A stretch of 64,000 nucleotides of DNA from Pleurostoma richardsiae (Eukaryota; Ascomycota; Sordariomycetes; Calosphaeriales; Pleurostomataceae), in contig JANBVO010000001.1 of NCBI GenBank assembly GCA_030052745.1, forward strand, positions 496,001 through 560,000. The letters run 5' to 3'. Positions 10,964 through 21,857 of the stretch are shown here, piece after piece. Every line of letters begins with the position of its first letter. The stretch's first letter is position 1. A program made the translations under genes and the position numbers. Under the pieces are notes generated by a model. It saw only the letters and a list, made by a program, of their open reading frames with translations. It was not told the DNA's origin and did not search any database.

Positions 10964-13900
10964 CTAGTTGGAACCACTCTGCAGCTCCTCATTCTCTTGC
11001 CGCTCCCATAGCCTTTTCAGGAGCATCCTGCCTGTGAACCGTCCCTCATCCGTTGGTTGCAAGTCGTCAAACATCAGGATGGGTTCCTTGGTCTCCCGGA
11101 TCCACCCCGAAATGAATGCAGAATACTTTTTTAGCACAGCTTCGGCCTTTGACTCGAGCTCTTCTACTTCTCTCGTAAATCCCCCTTGTTTCTTGTAGAG
11201 CCGAGCAAGATAGTGCTGCGCGCGGCCAAGAGCCTCCTCTGTCCAGTTGGAGCTGATAGCGAGCTCAATGCAATTCTCCATGTAGTCTCTGTTATGAAAT
11301 TAGTTGTGCTTTTGCCACCGTGGTGTTTAGAGTATTAGGAATGAGTACCGACTGGTAGAGGGATGACTTACATGGCCGTGGGGATGTCGCTAATATGAGC
11401 ATACATCGCACCAACCGCATATGTACTCAGGACGGTGCTCTTACTATGCTTCCCAAACAGATCGAGCTTCGCGGACAGAGTCTGCAGGTGTAGATCCAAT
11501 GCTCTCTGGACGTCTCCCGACTGCAGGATAACGCAGGCCAAGGTAAACTGGTTGTCCCAGTACTGGCCTTCCTCGCCGCGATATTCCTTGGCCAGATCTA
11601 CTGAGCGCTGAAGGAATCGGATGGCTTCGTCAAGGCGGCCTTGACACATGCGGACAATACCAGTGTTGTAATAGTATTTCGAGTATTCAAACGGGATCTC
11701 CTTCTCGGAACCCCACGAGCGGTACTGCTGCAGACAGGAAGTGAAGATATTCTCTGCTCTGGTGAAGTCGTACTTGTTGAGTAATAAGATCCCATAGTCA
11801 GTGGCTGCGTTCTGGAGGAGCACATCATTGTCCCTGTTGTAAGGATGCTCCAGGTAGATATGCCTTCGAATATTACGTGCCACCTCCAGTTGCCGCAGGC
11901 TCTCCTCTCGTTGTCGACAACCCATACCGTTACGCAACAGGCCAGATATACAATGGATGTCGGCACGTAATTTATCGTTCGCATCCACCTTGTGGCGATC
12001 CAGGACTCTCTCGGCAGCATTCAAGAAAGCAAGGCCGTCGTATTCGGTAGCTTGCCGATCCCAGACATAGAAACCGGCGTCGATGAATAACTGGGCGATC
12101 TCCATGGTCCTCTCGAAACGGGGGACCAACTCCTCGGCCTCCTTGAAAGCTCGGAGAAGGCTGGAGACGTGGGGCATGTACTCCTTGCACTGAGGCCAGT
12201 TCTCTGGCATGGGCGCCTGGATGACAGGTGATCGAGGGAATTTCTTCCTCACTAAGAAAGTGGACTTCTTCATAGCGCTGTCGAATTTAAGCTGCATGCC
12301 GAGTTCAATGATGATCTTTTGCTGGAGAAGTCGATGAATACTGTATGTCTCCAACCCATTTTCCCCAGTCTTGACATCAATAAGTTTCTGGCCTCTCAAT
12401 TGACGGATCATTCTCTTATAGCTGTTCACGCATCAGAGTCATTCTCCTATTCATGTCACAATAAAAAAGGTGGGCAAGGTATAGGGAATTTGAAATGAAT
12501 AAAAAACGGGCAGAGATAGCAAAGTAGCAAGATAGGAGAAGGGCGGACAGGTTTTGAGGGAGGTTAAAGGGACTTACAGGCTTGCTTCAGTAGAGTTCAG
12601 AAACTCGAGGAAGTTCTCAGTGTGATCTCCTACAAGAAGATCTCGAGGGATATTCTCGGGGTCAAGAAACGCGAGGATCTCCAAGAGATTTCGAGCAGGC
12701 ACAGAGAGTTCGCTGATGCCGATATCCCACAAAAGATCGATCGAGGAATCCAAGGTGCCTTCAGTGACAAGGCGGCTGCGTCTAGCCTGCTTTGCCCTAA
12801 ACCTCTGTTTCTCGTCCCAGATTTCGAGGAATAACTCCAGACTCCCCTTTGATACCGTGACGTAGCCCGAAACCATTATCAGGGCCAACGGAAGTCTTTC
12901 GACGAGATCAGCAGCCTGTATGGCCAGTTCATAATCTTCGTGAAGTGGAACGTCCTCCTTGTCGAGCTTCGGGAAAATAGAGCATAGGAGAAACTGACTG
13001 CTCTCTTCTGAAGTCATTGGCTCCAGCTTGAGACGATGGAGAAGTCTCGTCTCTGACCTGATCAGGTCCTGTTGCCGCGTTGTGATGAGGACTGATCCCT
13101 GGGTCTTGTCCAGGCCCTTTGGGATATATCGGGCGACATCCCTCCAGGCTTCCACATTATCAAAGACTATGAGCCACGTCTTATCCCAGCGTGAAAGTTT
13201 CTCTTTGACAGAGAGAGTGATGCTGAGAGGATCCTGTTCGCTCTCTCCGCCAAGTGCGAAGACCTTCGTCCCAATCGAGTTGTATTGATCCGCAAGTCTG
13301 CCCGACGTCTCCGCCTCTAACCAAAAAACATGAGAGTAAGAAGTTTTGAAGCGATGCGAGTATTCAACAGCTGTGGCTGTCTTCCCCACTCCGCCGCGGC
13401 CGCTGAGCACGCATATCTGGCCCATTGTTGCTAGGGATTCGTGCAGCATACCAAGGTCCTCGTCTCTGCCGATGAAGTCCTCGTTCCTCTCGGGAATGTG
13501 AAGCCATACTGTGGGGCTCGCGGTACCCTGTGTCTCTGGCTCCTTGCTCCCTTCTGGCTGCTTCTTCAGGTAGTCCTGGACTTTGCCTTCCCATAGATCT
13601 TGGGCGTCCTTACGATTCTTGGCCCCCGCATTGCCGAAATTTGAGCTGTCCGTGAAGTCATTTGCCTCTCGCACCTGATCAGTGCCATCTCCAGGGCTCT
13701 GGAGCACACTGGGTTCCTTCGGGTTCCCTGTATTGGCGTACATCCCGGCCTGGTCCGTAAGGAACTCGTCAACACGAAATATGCCTGCTTTTTTCTCGCC
13801 GGCATCCACGCCATCATCCGAATCATCGTCTGAATCATCCTCACCCACGGCTGTAAGGGCAAACTGCTCGAGATGATGGCCAATATGCTCCCTCCACTCC

Positions 13901-15402
13901 ATGGGATGACTGTATGGGGCTCTACATAGAGGGCACGACTTCTGGGCCACAGAATCTGACTCTAGCGACAACCTCTCGCAATTGTCGACCAAGAGAGAAA
14001 TCTTGGTCTTGGCAACCAGGTCCTTATGGGCGACTTTCAGGTGTTGTTCGAACTCAAAAGGACTTTTGACCTCGAGCTTACAGCTCGGGTTGGCGCAGAA
14101 CCAGACTTTCTGGAAACGGTGGTAGTCAAGCTCATGCTGTAACCACTCCTGCTTGAGGCCAAAAAGCTTATGCGGACGACTGCACTGTTCAAAAGTGCAC
14201 ACATACGGCTCCAAGTCCAGGTAGAAATGATCAGTCCAGTCCCTCTCTTCCCATCTATCTTTCTCTACTTTCAAAGGAACTTCAAAGCCACAGTACGGAC
14301 ACTGGAAAGGAAGGGCGTTCCTCGCGTGCAGGTCAACAGGCGGCTTGGGAGGCTCAAGTTCAGGAAAGTTAAAACTAGCGGATCCGACAGAAGTTGTAGA
14401 TTGTTGATATTTTGAGCCATGCCTTGCGGCGGTGAACATCGATGTGTTGCGAGTAGATGGAGCGGTGTCAGACATTCCCCCAGGCTCGGACTCTGACAGC
14501 GTCGAGGTCTTTCGATAGCCTCGAATTCGTCGGGAGGATCGATTAAGCTGGGGCTTGTTGGGAATCTGCAGGCCAGTTCCCTGTCCTTTAGCCTCGAGAC
14601 CGATCTTCTCTGTTGTAGCATTATTGCCGTATGACGCCGCCTCCTTGAGACGTAGGATATGATGCCGCCGCCGGCGGTTAGCCTCAACAAGCCTAGATGT
14701 TAGAAAGGGTTCCGCAGCGGGATATAAGGACTTGATAAGTGAGGAATCTTGACGCTGATATTGGTCAATGTCACTTGTAGACAGTTGGGGCTGGGCATCC
14801 TCGTGCGGTGCCATGAGTGCTGGCAGCAGATTTGCCAGATCGTTCAGAATCTCCTCGGTATCTTGCAAATAATTCTCGGGATTCCACTCCAAGCTTTGGT
14901 CGTCAGGTATATCAATGGCTTCTCCAATATCCGGTTGTATCAATGACGAGGACGGGTCGGCGAAGTCTGCTTTGTCTTCGTGTTCGAACCCCGTGGTAAC
15001 CGGGAAAAGCGACAAGGTTGCTAGCGCAGCATTTAATATGAGACAAGTGGCAGGGTGAAGGTATTGCATTTAGGGAGACATACCATGTACTACATCCTCG
15101 TGTAAGTCCTTCAACAGCCTCAAGGTATGTGTTCGAAGCTTCATAGATCTTCTCAAACCATGGTCCAAAGCCCGTGAAGATGCTCCACTGTCGTGACCCC
15201 ACGATATCAACCGACTCAAACAACGTTCTGTGAGGAGATATATGGACGATTGTTCCGAGTACTTTGGATCTGCATCCAAGTTTGCGAACAACCGCCTAAG
15301 ATCCTGCCCACAATCCTCGAACTGGGCCGCGAGAGGTGCTTTGGCACGAAGCTCTTCGGCATCCTTCGTGCGGACTCGACCTATCTCCCGGTCTTGATCC
15401 AT
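10964..15402 (-). CDS. Fungal NLR (STAND) protein: C2H2 zinc-finger region, NB-ARC, TPR
   Basis: A 1,378-residue protein from four exons (15402-15084, 15020-12578, 12421-11372, 11288-10964). The N-terminal about 110 residues are a helical module. Residues about 345-490 hold a degenerate C2H2 zinc-finger block (CPYCGF, CTFEQC...HELDYH, CANPSC...HLKVAH, CPLC...HIGHH). After an acidic linker comes an NB-ARC ATPase with P-loop GRGGVGKT (about 647-654), a Walker B LIVFDNVE and a TTR-type sensor. The C-terminal third is TPR-like and senses the ligand in such receptors. Fungal NLRs are linked to incompatibility and innate-type immunity. The ORF extends upstream to 15549 with a hydrophobic stretch; I prefer MDQDREIG at 15402. 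The acceptor at 15021 of intron 1 is the least sure join. Confidence 0.87.
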
Positions 15403-16208
15403 CCCAGCCAAGAATAATGCGGTCAACGAGTAATGCAAGAGAAACAAAATAAATGACACCCAGTAAGGTTGTGAAGAGGACGTGTCGTGTCTTGGGCCCA
15501 ACCGGCTTGGAATTCTGTGCAAGAGGTGCTGGACATTCGCAGGCTCCAACTACTACAGCTCAGACTCCTCCACCTAGGTAGGCAAAGCAAGTAGGTAAGA
15601 TGCCGTGTGATGACCCTGTGCCGCCCCCCTTCCTTATCTCCCGCGGGGAAACCACCGACACTCCGATTCTTTGACGAAGCGCGCCTTGCATACAGCCTGC
15701 ATTGACTGGTCCGAATAGCCCGCGATCGTTTTTTGCCTGCACCCTGTAGGCGAGTGGTACTGTACAACCGACGTGGGGTTGTCTGGTTGGGTATGCCGTA
15801 CCTTTCTGAAGCGGACCAACGCTGTGTCACCAAGTCAGCCTTTGATTCATCGAGTGAGATATCAAGAAATTTGGTTGGTATAGATACAATGGTGGTAATG
15901 AAAGTACAGTTCGCACTGTGGCTACTTTGCCGTGAACCTGCAGCCTCACCCCCCACACGCGCCAGCACCCGCATGAAAGTGCACGTTTCCTACCTTCAGG
16001 CTCCAGACGAGGAGTAATGATACAGACAAGGGCTAGCGGGGTAGTCCCCCTCCTTTGGGGTCAGCTTCGGGAGCCTCTTTTGCGGAGGGGATCCTCTTTC
16101 TCCCTCGTCTTGCCATGAGACCAATACTTGCCTCTGCTACTGTTGGGGCACAGCTTTCGAGATAGCATCAGTAAATTCGATTCTGGGGCGCCCGTTAGAC
16201 TCAAGAAG
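15403..16208. promoter_or_regulatory. Divergent intergenic region, NLR / HeLo-like gene pair
   Basis: About 0.8 kb separates the start of the NLR gene (minus) and the DUF7580 gene (plus), so it must hold both promoters. Overlapping frames on both strands show no family signal. No specific operator is recognised. Confidence 0.45.
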
Positions 16209-18022
16209 ATGTCAGGGATTGAAATATTCGGAATCGTGTTGGGATTATATCCCATAGTGGTAACACTTGCCCAGGCTTACTCGGCCGCGAAGCCAGGGGT
16301 TGGCTCAAAGCAGCTGAGTAGAAAGCTGGAGACAGAAGCAACCATATATGAGAAGATTGTTAAGGACTTGCTCACCTCTGTTGCCTCGCAAGAAGAGATC
16401 CAACGCCTTGTCGAGCTGAGGACAGACGTCCCAGAGCCTTGGGAAGAACAGAACCTTCGGCGGAAACTTCGCCTGCGACTTGGCGGTGAGAAGCTCGAGC
16501 TGACACGCGCGCATCTGGATGAAGCCAGGGAGACTCTCGAATTCCTGAGGTCAGAGCTCACAAACATGTATCGCGGAACGGTAACATAACCTCCCTCTGA
16601 CCTTATTGTTGGATGCAAAACCGGTACGGCGAGCTAACACGTTATTTAGCGAGTCCTGGACAGATTCAAGACCAAGATGAAAGCTACTATGGCGAACATG
16701 CCACAATCATCCATTAAGAACCATCTCACGCGCCTAAATGAGCTGAACAAGGACCTCATACGGTTACTAGACGAGACCCCTGTTCTCACTCCGTTTCCAC
16801 AACACCGAACAGAAGTAACTGTATTCCATCAATATCACAGCGGCGAGGCCCTGGAGTTTTATGAGGCCATTAAACAGATATACACTTGTGCTTGTTCAAC
16901 CGCACACCTCGCCAATGTCGGATGTCATTGTGACAGCTGCATGAGACCCCTTGCGCCCCTTGAATCCGAAGCGTCCGCACAGGGGTGGAGTTTCGGTCTT
17001 GCATTTCCCAGGCGGCAAGATTCACAGTCTTACCCTCCACTTCTCTCTACATCAGTTACCTTGGAGCCATTCAACTTGACTGAAGATATGATCAACAGGT
17101 ACGTCGGTGGCAACCAGGCCTTTTTGAATTGGTTTGTTGACATGGATCCACCAGACCGGAACTACTCAAAAGAACAATGGTATCCCCTGAAAGCTTCTCA
17201 GAGCTTTCTGCCAAAACCATTGCCCAAGAAGATCTGGATGTAGAACGTCTCATAATTCAAGATTTATGCTCCTTGATCAAAGACGTTGAGGGTGGTTCGC
17301 GAGACTCAAATGTATTAATGGATATCGTGGGCAACAACAAGACGTATCAACTGAAAGTCAAGAAGTTAGACGAAAATCGGCTTGAAAGCTTCAGATACTT
17401 CGCAGACTTCATAAAACCAAAGCACCGACTGTCACCCAAAAGCCGCATGGAGCTGGCCTTTCGACTTAGTTCTGCCATTCTGCAACTGTCCAAGACCCCC
17501 TGGATCAGCGAGTCGTGGACCTGGAATGATGTCTGCGTCAGCCAAGTTGAGGAGAACGACGGAGTGATCCAATTCTCCATCATCTTCATTCCACAGGAAT
17601 TTTACTCCGTCAACTATCCTGAGGATGACGCATCGACAGTCACTGCAGTGAATGGTAACGATACTCTTTGGTCAATTATTGAAGACCAACCTATCTTGAC
17701 GAAGCTTGGATTCGCTCTAATCGAGCTTGCCATGGGTCAGACTCTGGAAGATATGAAGGTAGATTCTGCAGAGGTACAGGACCGTCCCCTCGATTCCAAC
17801 ACAGTGAACCTGTTTACCGCAAAGAGGTTGCTCAAGTCTGGAAAGATCCGCCAAGAAGCGACAAGGGAGTATGAGGACGCGGTAAGGGCTTGTATTTTCC
17901 ACCAATATCGAGGCGAGGGTGGCGTTAGCAAGGGGCTGGAGTTGACAGACGATTCGTTCCTTGAAAATGTCAGGGAGGCAGTCATCTCACCGCTGTTTCA
18001 TGTATGGAAAATATACGAGTAG
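16209..18022 (+). CDS. DUF7580 protein with HeLo-like N-terminus
   Basis: A 562-residue protein from exons 16209-16580, 16650-17098 and 17155-18022. It begins MSGIEIFGIVLGLYPIVV, a hydrophobic helix as in HeLo-like membrane-active death domains, followed by the family block LETEATIYEKIVKDLL and LRLRLGGEKLE. The C-terminal half has the DUF7580 pattern, including LGFALIELAMGQ, AKRLLKSG, YEDAVRACI and the closing PLFHVWKIYE. The family is fungal and uncharacterised; some members sit beside NLR genes, as here. The second intron is fixed by phase: only the 17098/17155 join links the two long frames without a stop. Function as a death effector is inference. Confidence 0.82.
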
Positions 18023-19387
18023 GATCTTGGGCTGTGGTTATATGGTGGCACACGAGTTGTTCTGGCCAGTAATAAGATATCTGATTCTTGTATTGCCGAT
18101 TCCATCGACGAAGCCCTTGATAATACCTTGTCAAGGTGATAGTTTTTCACACTGAAAGAGTTTGGGTCATTATGATGAGTTTCTGTGAAGGCTACAGGAA
18201 GAATAGTTGATTCCTACGGGGAAGAAGAATTGACAACAACCGAGGTTTCCCAAGACCAGTGGTGACGGGAGAGAGTCGCCTGCATGAACTGGCAATGAAG
18301 CAAGCTTCCTGACTAACGAAATGTTAGGAAGATTTTAGAAAAAGACATGGTATTGTTTTTTAATCAATTCATTTTCTAGTGGAGAGGTAGTCCGGATGGA
18401 TTCACGGAGCCTGAGACACTTTTGATCGGAATTCGGGGCCAACACCAACATCTCAGGGTTTGGGAAGGCGGCCGGCTAACTGAGCAAAGGCAAAAGGCTC
18501 GATGTGAAGTTGTCGACCTAGAGCTCTGCCTTGAAGGTCCCGTATCAGCGCCGGCCTGAGAGAGATGCCATCGATCAGGGACACCACGTGACGGTGCACG
18601 GGAGCTGCCCCTCTTTCGCCCACCCAGGGCTGGACGCCAATCGGACGGTGAGTGCCGCGGGGAAGAACGCCGATCGTCCATTGGCCGAAATGCGGGGCTA
18701 GTGCCGGTACGTACTCGAGTACCTTGTCAAAAAGGCTAAATTCCCAGCCACGCGAAAAGGAGCCTCACATCCCGCCATGGCGCCATTTCCGCACTAGCAT
18801 GGTACTGCCGCCTCCGGCGACGATGACTGACGGCTGCGCGGTCCTCACAAACCTCAATCTTCCTGGAAAACCCGTCATCGCCTGCCTCACCTCGCCTCCT
18901 TCTCACCGCCTGCATCATTTTGCCTGGTAGTATCGCACCTCAAGGCACGGCTACTCTGCGATCCTTCCTCCGGCCTTAGCCTCAGGTACCTGCGGGGCCG
19001 AAGCCATTGACTGCATCGTCAGCGGCCGCGCTACCTGGCCCTTTGTTGGCACCTGTGTCCCCTCGGCGCTGAGCTGATCGCTCCGCTTTGTCTTCGCCGT
19101 CTCCGAAACAAAGCACAGCGGAGAGCCGGTTTTCTTCCTCCCGACAACAAGAAGCGGCGCTATGCTCTAGCGACAAAGGCGCTTCCGTTCACAGTCGATT
19201 GTTGGTTTTTGCGACCGTTCCCCTTGTGGTTACAATACCATTTCATCCCTCGCCTCGATCTCGACCTCGTCGCCGGAGAGGCTCTCCTCGTGCCTTCCAT
19301 CCCATCTTCAATCGCCTGCCGACCCAACCGATTACCTGCGGTCGCCTCCGCGTCAGTCCTTGCTTTCTACAACGTTTCTCGGACAAG
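18023..19387. other. Intergenic region before the SWIB gene
   Basis: About 1.36 kb. The first part is the 3' flank of the DUF7580 gene; the last several hundred bases are CT-rich and probably the promoter and leader of the SWIB gene. No other gene is supported. Confidence 0.5.
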
Positions 19388-20442
19388 ATGTCGGCCAGTT
19401 GTACGTTCTCTGCTCTTGTGCCTGTATCTGCCTTCTCGGCCGGTATGGCTAACCAAATCATAAAGTAAACCCGGAGGAAAGTGAGGAGTACGCCCGCATC
19501 ATTGATGCGATTCTCGCTACTGCAGATCTAGCCACGATCACCAGGAAAAAAGTCCGCCAAGGATTGGAGAAAGCGTTGGGTGGGAAGGACCTTAGTAGCC
19601 AAAAGGTATGTCGTTCCTCAATGCTATATAAAGACGATGGTGGAGTCTTTTCGTAATACTCAAGCTGCTTTCATGGTACTAATACGGCGCTTCGGCTGTT
19701 TTTAGCTTGCCATCAAGGCTTTGATCGAAGCTCGGTTTGATGCTATCTCGACCCAACCCTCAGGTGCCGACACCATACCCACTCCTTCATCGGCGTCGAC
19801 CAAGAAAGAGCTCGCGGCAACAAACGGTCATGGATCAAACAATGAGGACGCTGATGCCGACGGCGAGATTGAGGTCTCCTTCCCTATCGGCGAGCCGGCC
19901 AAAAAGCGAAAGCGCTACTCCTCCGACCTGGAGGATGCGGACGCGCGGCTCGCCGCGGAACTGCAGGCGCAGGAGAACCGCATGGCGCGCGGTAGAAGCA
20001 CACGGGGAGGTGGGGTTGCGAAGCCGAAGAAGAAGGTATCCAAGAAGAAGAGCGACAAGAAGGTCAGGGCCGGCGATGACAGCGACGTCGATGCCAGCGA
20101 AGACTCGGGAACACCTAAAAAGAGAAAGGCCGGTGGCGGCTTCCAGAAAGAGTTCAATCTGAGTTACCCGCTGGCGGAGCTTGTTGGTACCAGTCAGGTA
20201 TGCCCCATTCTATCCCACCGTTTTCTGCTAGGCAAAGCAATTAATCGCGGCGATAGCTGTCTCGGCCCCAGGTCGTCAAGAAGCTGTGGGAGCACATCAA
20301 GGCGAACGAGCTGCAGGATCCCAAGGACAAGCGCCAGATAATATGTGATGACAAGATGCAAGCGGTGTTCAAGCAGAACCGGGTGGATATGTTCCAGATG
20401 AACAAGCTGCTCGGCAACCAGCTTTACCCCCTGGAGGAGTAA
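19388..20442 (+). CDS. SWIB/DEK-C domain protein (UAF30/TRI1 type)
   Basis: A 276-residue nuclear protein from exons 19388-19400, 19466-19605, 19706-20197 and 20257-20442. The first exon encodes only four codons plus one base. An N-terminal DEK-C helical domain (IIDAILATADLATITRKKVR, about residues 14-60) is followed by a charged Lys/Arg-rich linker with nuclear-localisation character (KKKVSKKKSDKK) and a C-terminal SWIB/MDM2 domain (YPLAELVG, SRPQVVKKLWEHIKANEL, LLGNQLYPLEE). In yeast the related UAF30 is part of the rDNA upstream activation factor and TRI1 is its paralogue. Which of the two this equals cannot be decided from sequence alone. Confidence 0.9.
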
Positions 20443-21857
20443 CGCGTGGAAGGCGATATATCATACACGGACGGGGGGGATGGGTGGCGTGGGAGGCGTC
20501 TTGAGGATCACTAATTTGCTACTGATTTTCGTGGACAGACTGGATTATATCTCGCTTCGAATCTGAGATGGACACTGCAGCTTATTTTCTCTTCTTGAAG
20601 GGGCGTTGCCTCATCTGGCCCGGCCTGCTTCCTGAAGTTGAGGGGCGCAAGTTATGGAGAGGGCGTTTTCCTTTTGCTATCTATACGACGATGGGATTTC
20701 TGAACGATCTGCACGTCTACAGGCTGAGCGACATGTGCGGTCCAACAACAGGATCTCGCTCGCGGTCTCCCTCGGCCTGTGCTGGTGTGCGACAGGGAAA
20801 TCCCCTTGTTCTTGAACACCGAAAAGCGCGGACGCTCGCCCGGGAGTTCTGGGGAACATGTTGAAATGGCCGGCTATGACACATTTGAGGCAAAGAAGCA
20901 ATGCTTGGGATGGGTTCTCGAGGTGCAATGCTGATGAAGGTCTGCGGTTCCGTGTTCCTCACACTGGAGAGAGGCCTTCTTCTCATGATGCTGCCGTTCT
21001 GGAAAGAGATCTTGCATAGGTACACATGAAATATGACTCTTCTTGCAGACCAGGTAGTGTTGATTGTTTCTCTCGATGAGTTAGTCGTTAGTCGTCTGCT
21101 CGAAGCCTCAGATACCTCCCACGGTAGCGGTGCTGACAGTAATGGAGAGTCATGTCTCATGCATAGCCTAGTGCCAGCATCAGTAAGCCTACCTATATAT
21201 TCATTCTTGGTCATCGCATCTCATCTATCCCTACCTGCAGACCTACATCCAGTTAGCGGTGCAGGGCACACAGCCTGACAGTTTGCGGCGATGACTCTTT
21301 TGCAGGACTCGGTTGGCCAATGGCAGTAGCCAATTGGAGGCTGTCCAGGATCAAAAAGCGGAGCGACGCCGATGACGCATCTGGAGTGCAGTACTTTCAG
21401 GTACAGCCAGTAAAGGCTGAATACGTCGACCTGTCAAAAGATTGGTGCATAAGTGGTCTTCGTCGGTGCACAAAAAGTATAGCTCCCCGGCTCCAGGGTA
21501 CCTAAAAGTCTCTCTGCAGCGCGGCTTTCTACTGGCCCATATCCGCACCCAACGCGGCGGGCGCACTATCATTTCGGGCAATCGTCTCGTAAATTCGATG
21601 TGCTGATTAAAAAGAGAACCCCGCCATCACCACCAAGGCACGTCAAATACAGCTTGGGGCAGCTCTCAGGGCCTCTTCCCGACAAGGCGGAAACACAGAG
21701 CTGGAAAGCGAGACACAAGAAGGTAGGCATCGCGACATCCGATCGCGAAAATAACTACCTTGACTTGGTGGCGGGCTCACCACCATCCGCATCTCCCGAG
21801 GCCACAGGCGTTAATACCTTCCCGAGATCCGATATTCAGAACAACAAGCCCGGCGCG
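20443..21857. other. Intergenic region between SWIB and Hel2 genes
   Basis: About 1.4 kb. Contains the 3' flank of the SWIB gene and the promoter and leader of the Hel2 gene. The frame of the next gene stays open upstream to 21600, but that part lacks conserved character and is more likely leader. No other gene or repeat seen. Confidence 0.5.

Noticed and set aside
16128-16208. Upstream in-frame ATG at 16128 for the DUF7580 gene
   Set aside because: The family starts with MSG followed by the hydrophobic helix, which matches the ATG at 16209.
21600-21857. In-frame upstream extension of the Hel2 gene
   Set aside because: Composition unlike Hel2 proteins; the ATG at 21858 begins the usual Ala/Gly/RGG-rich N-terminus.
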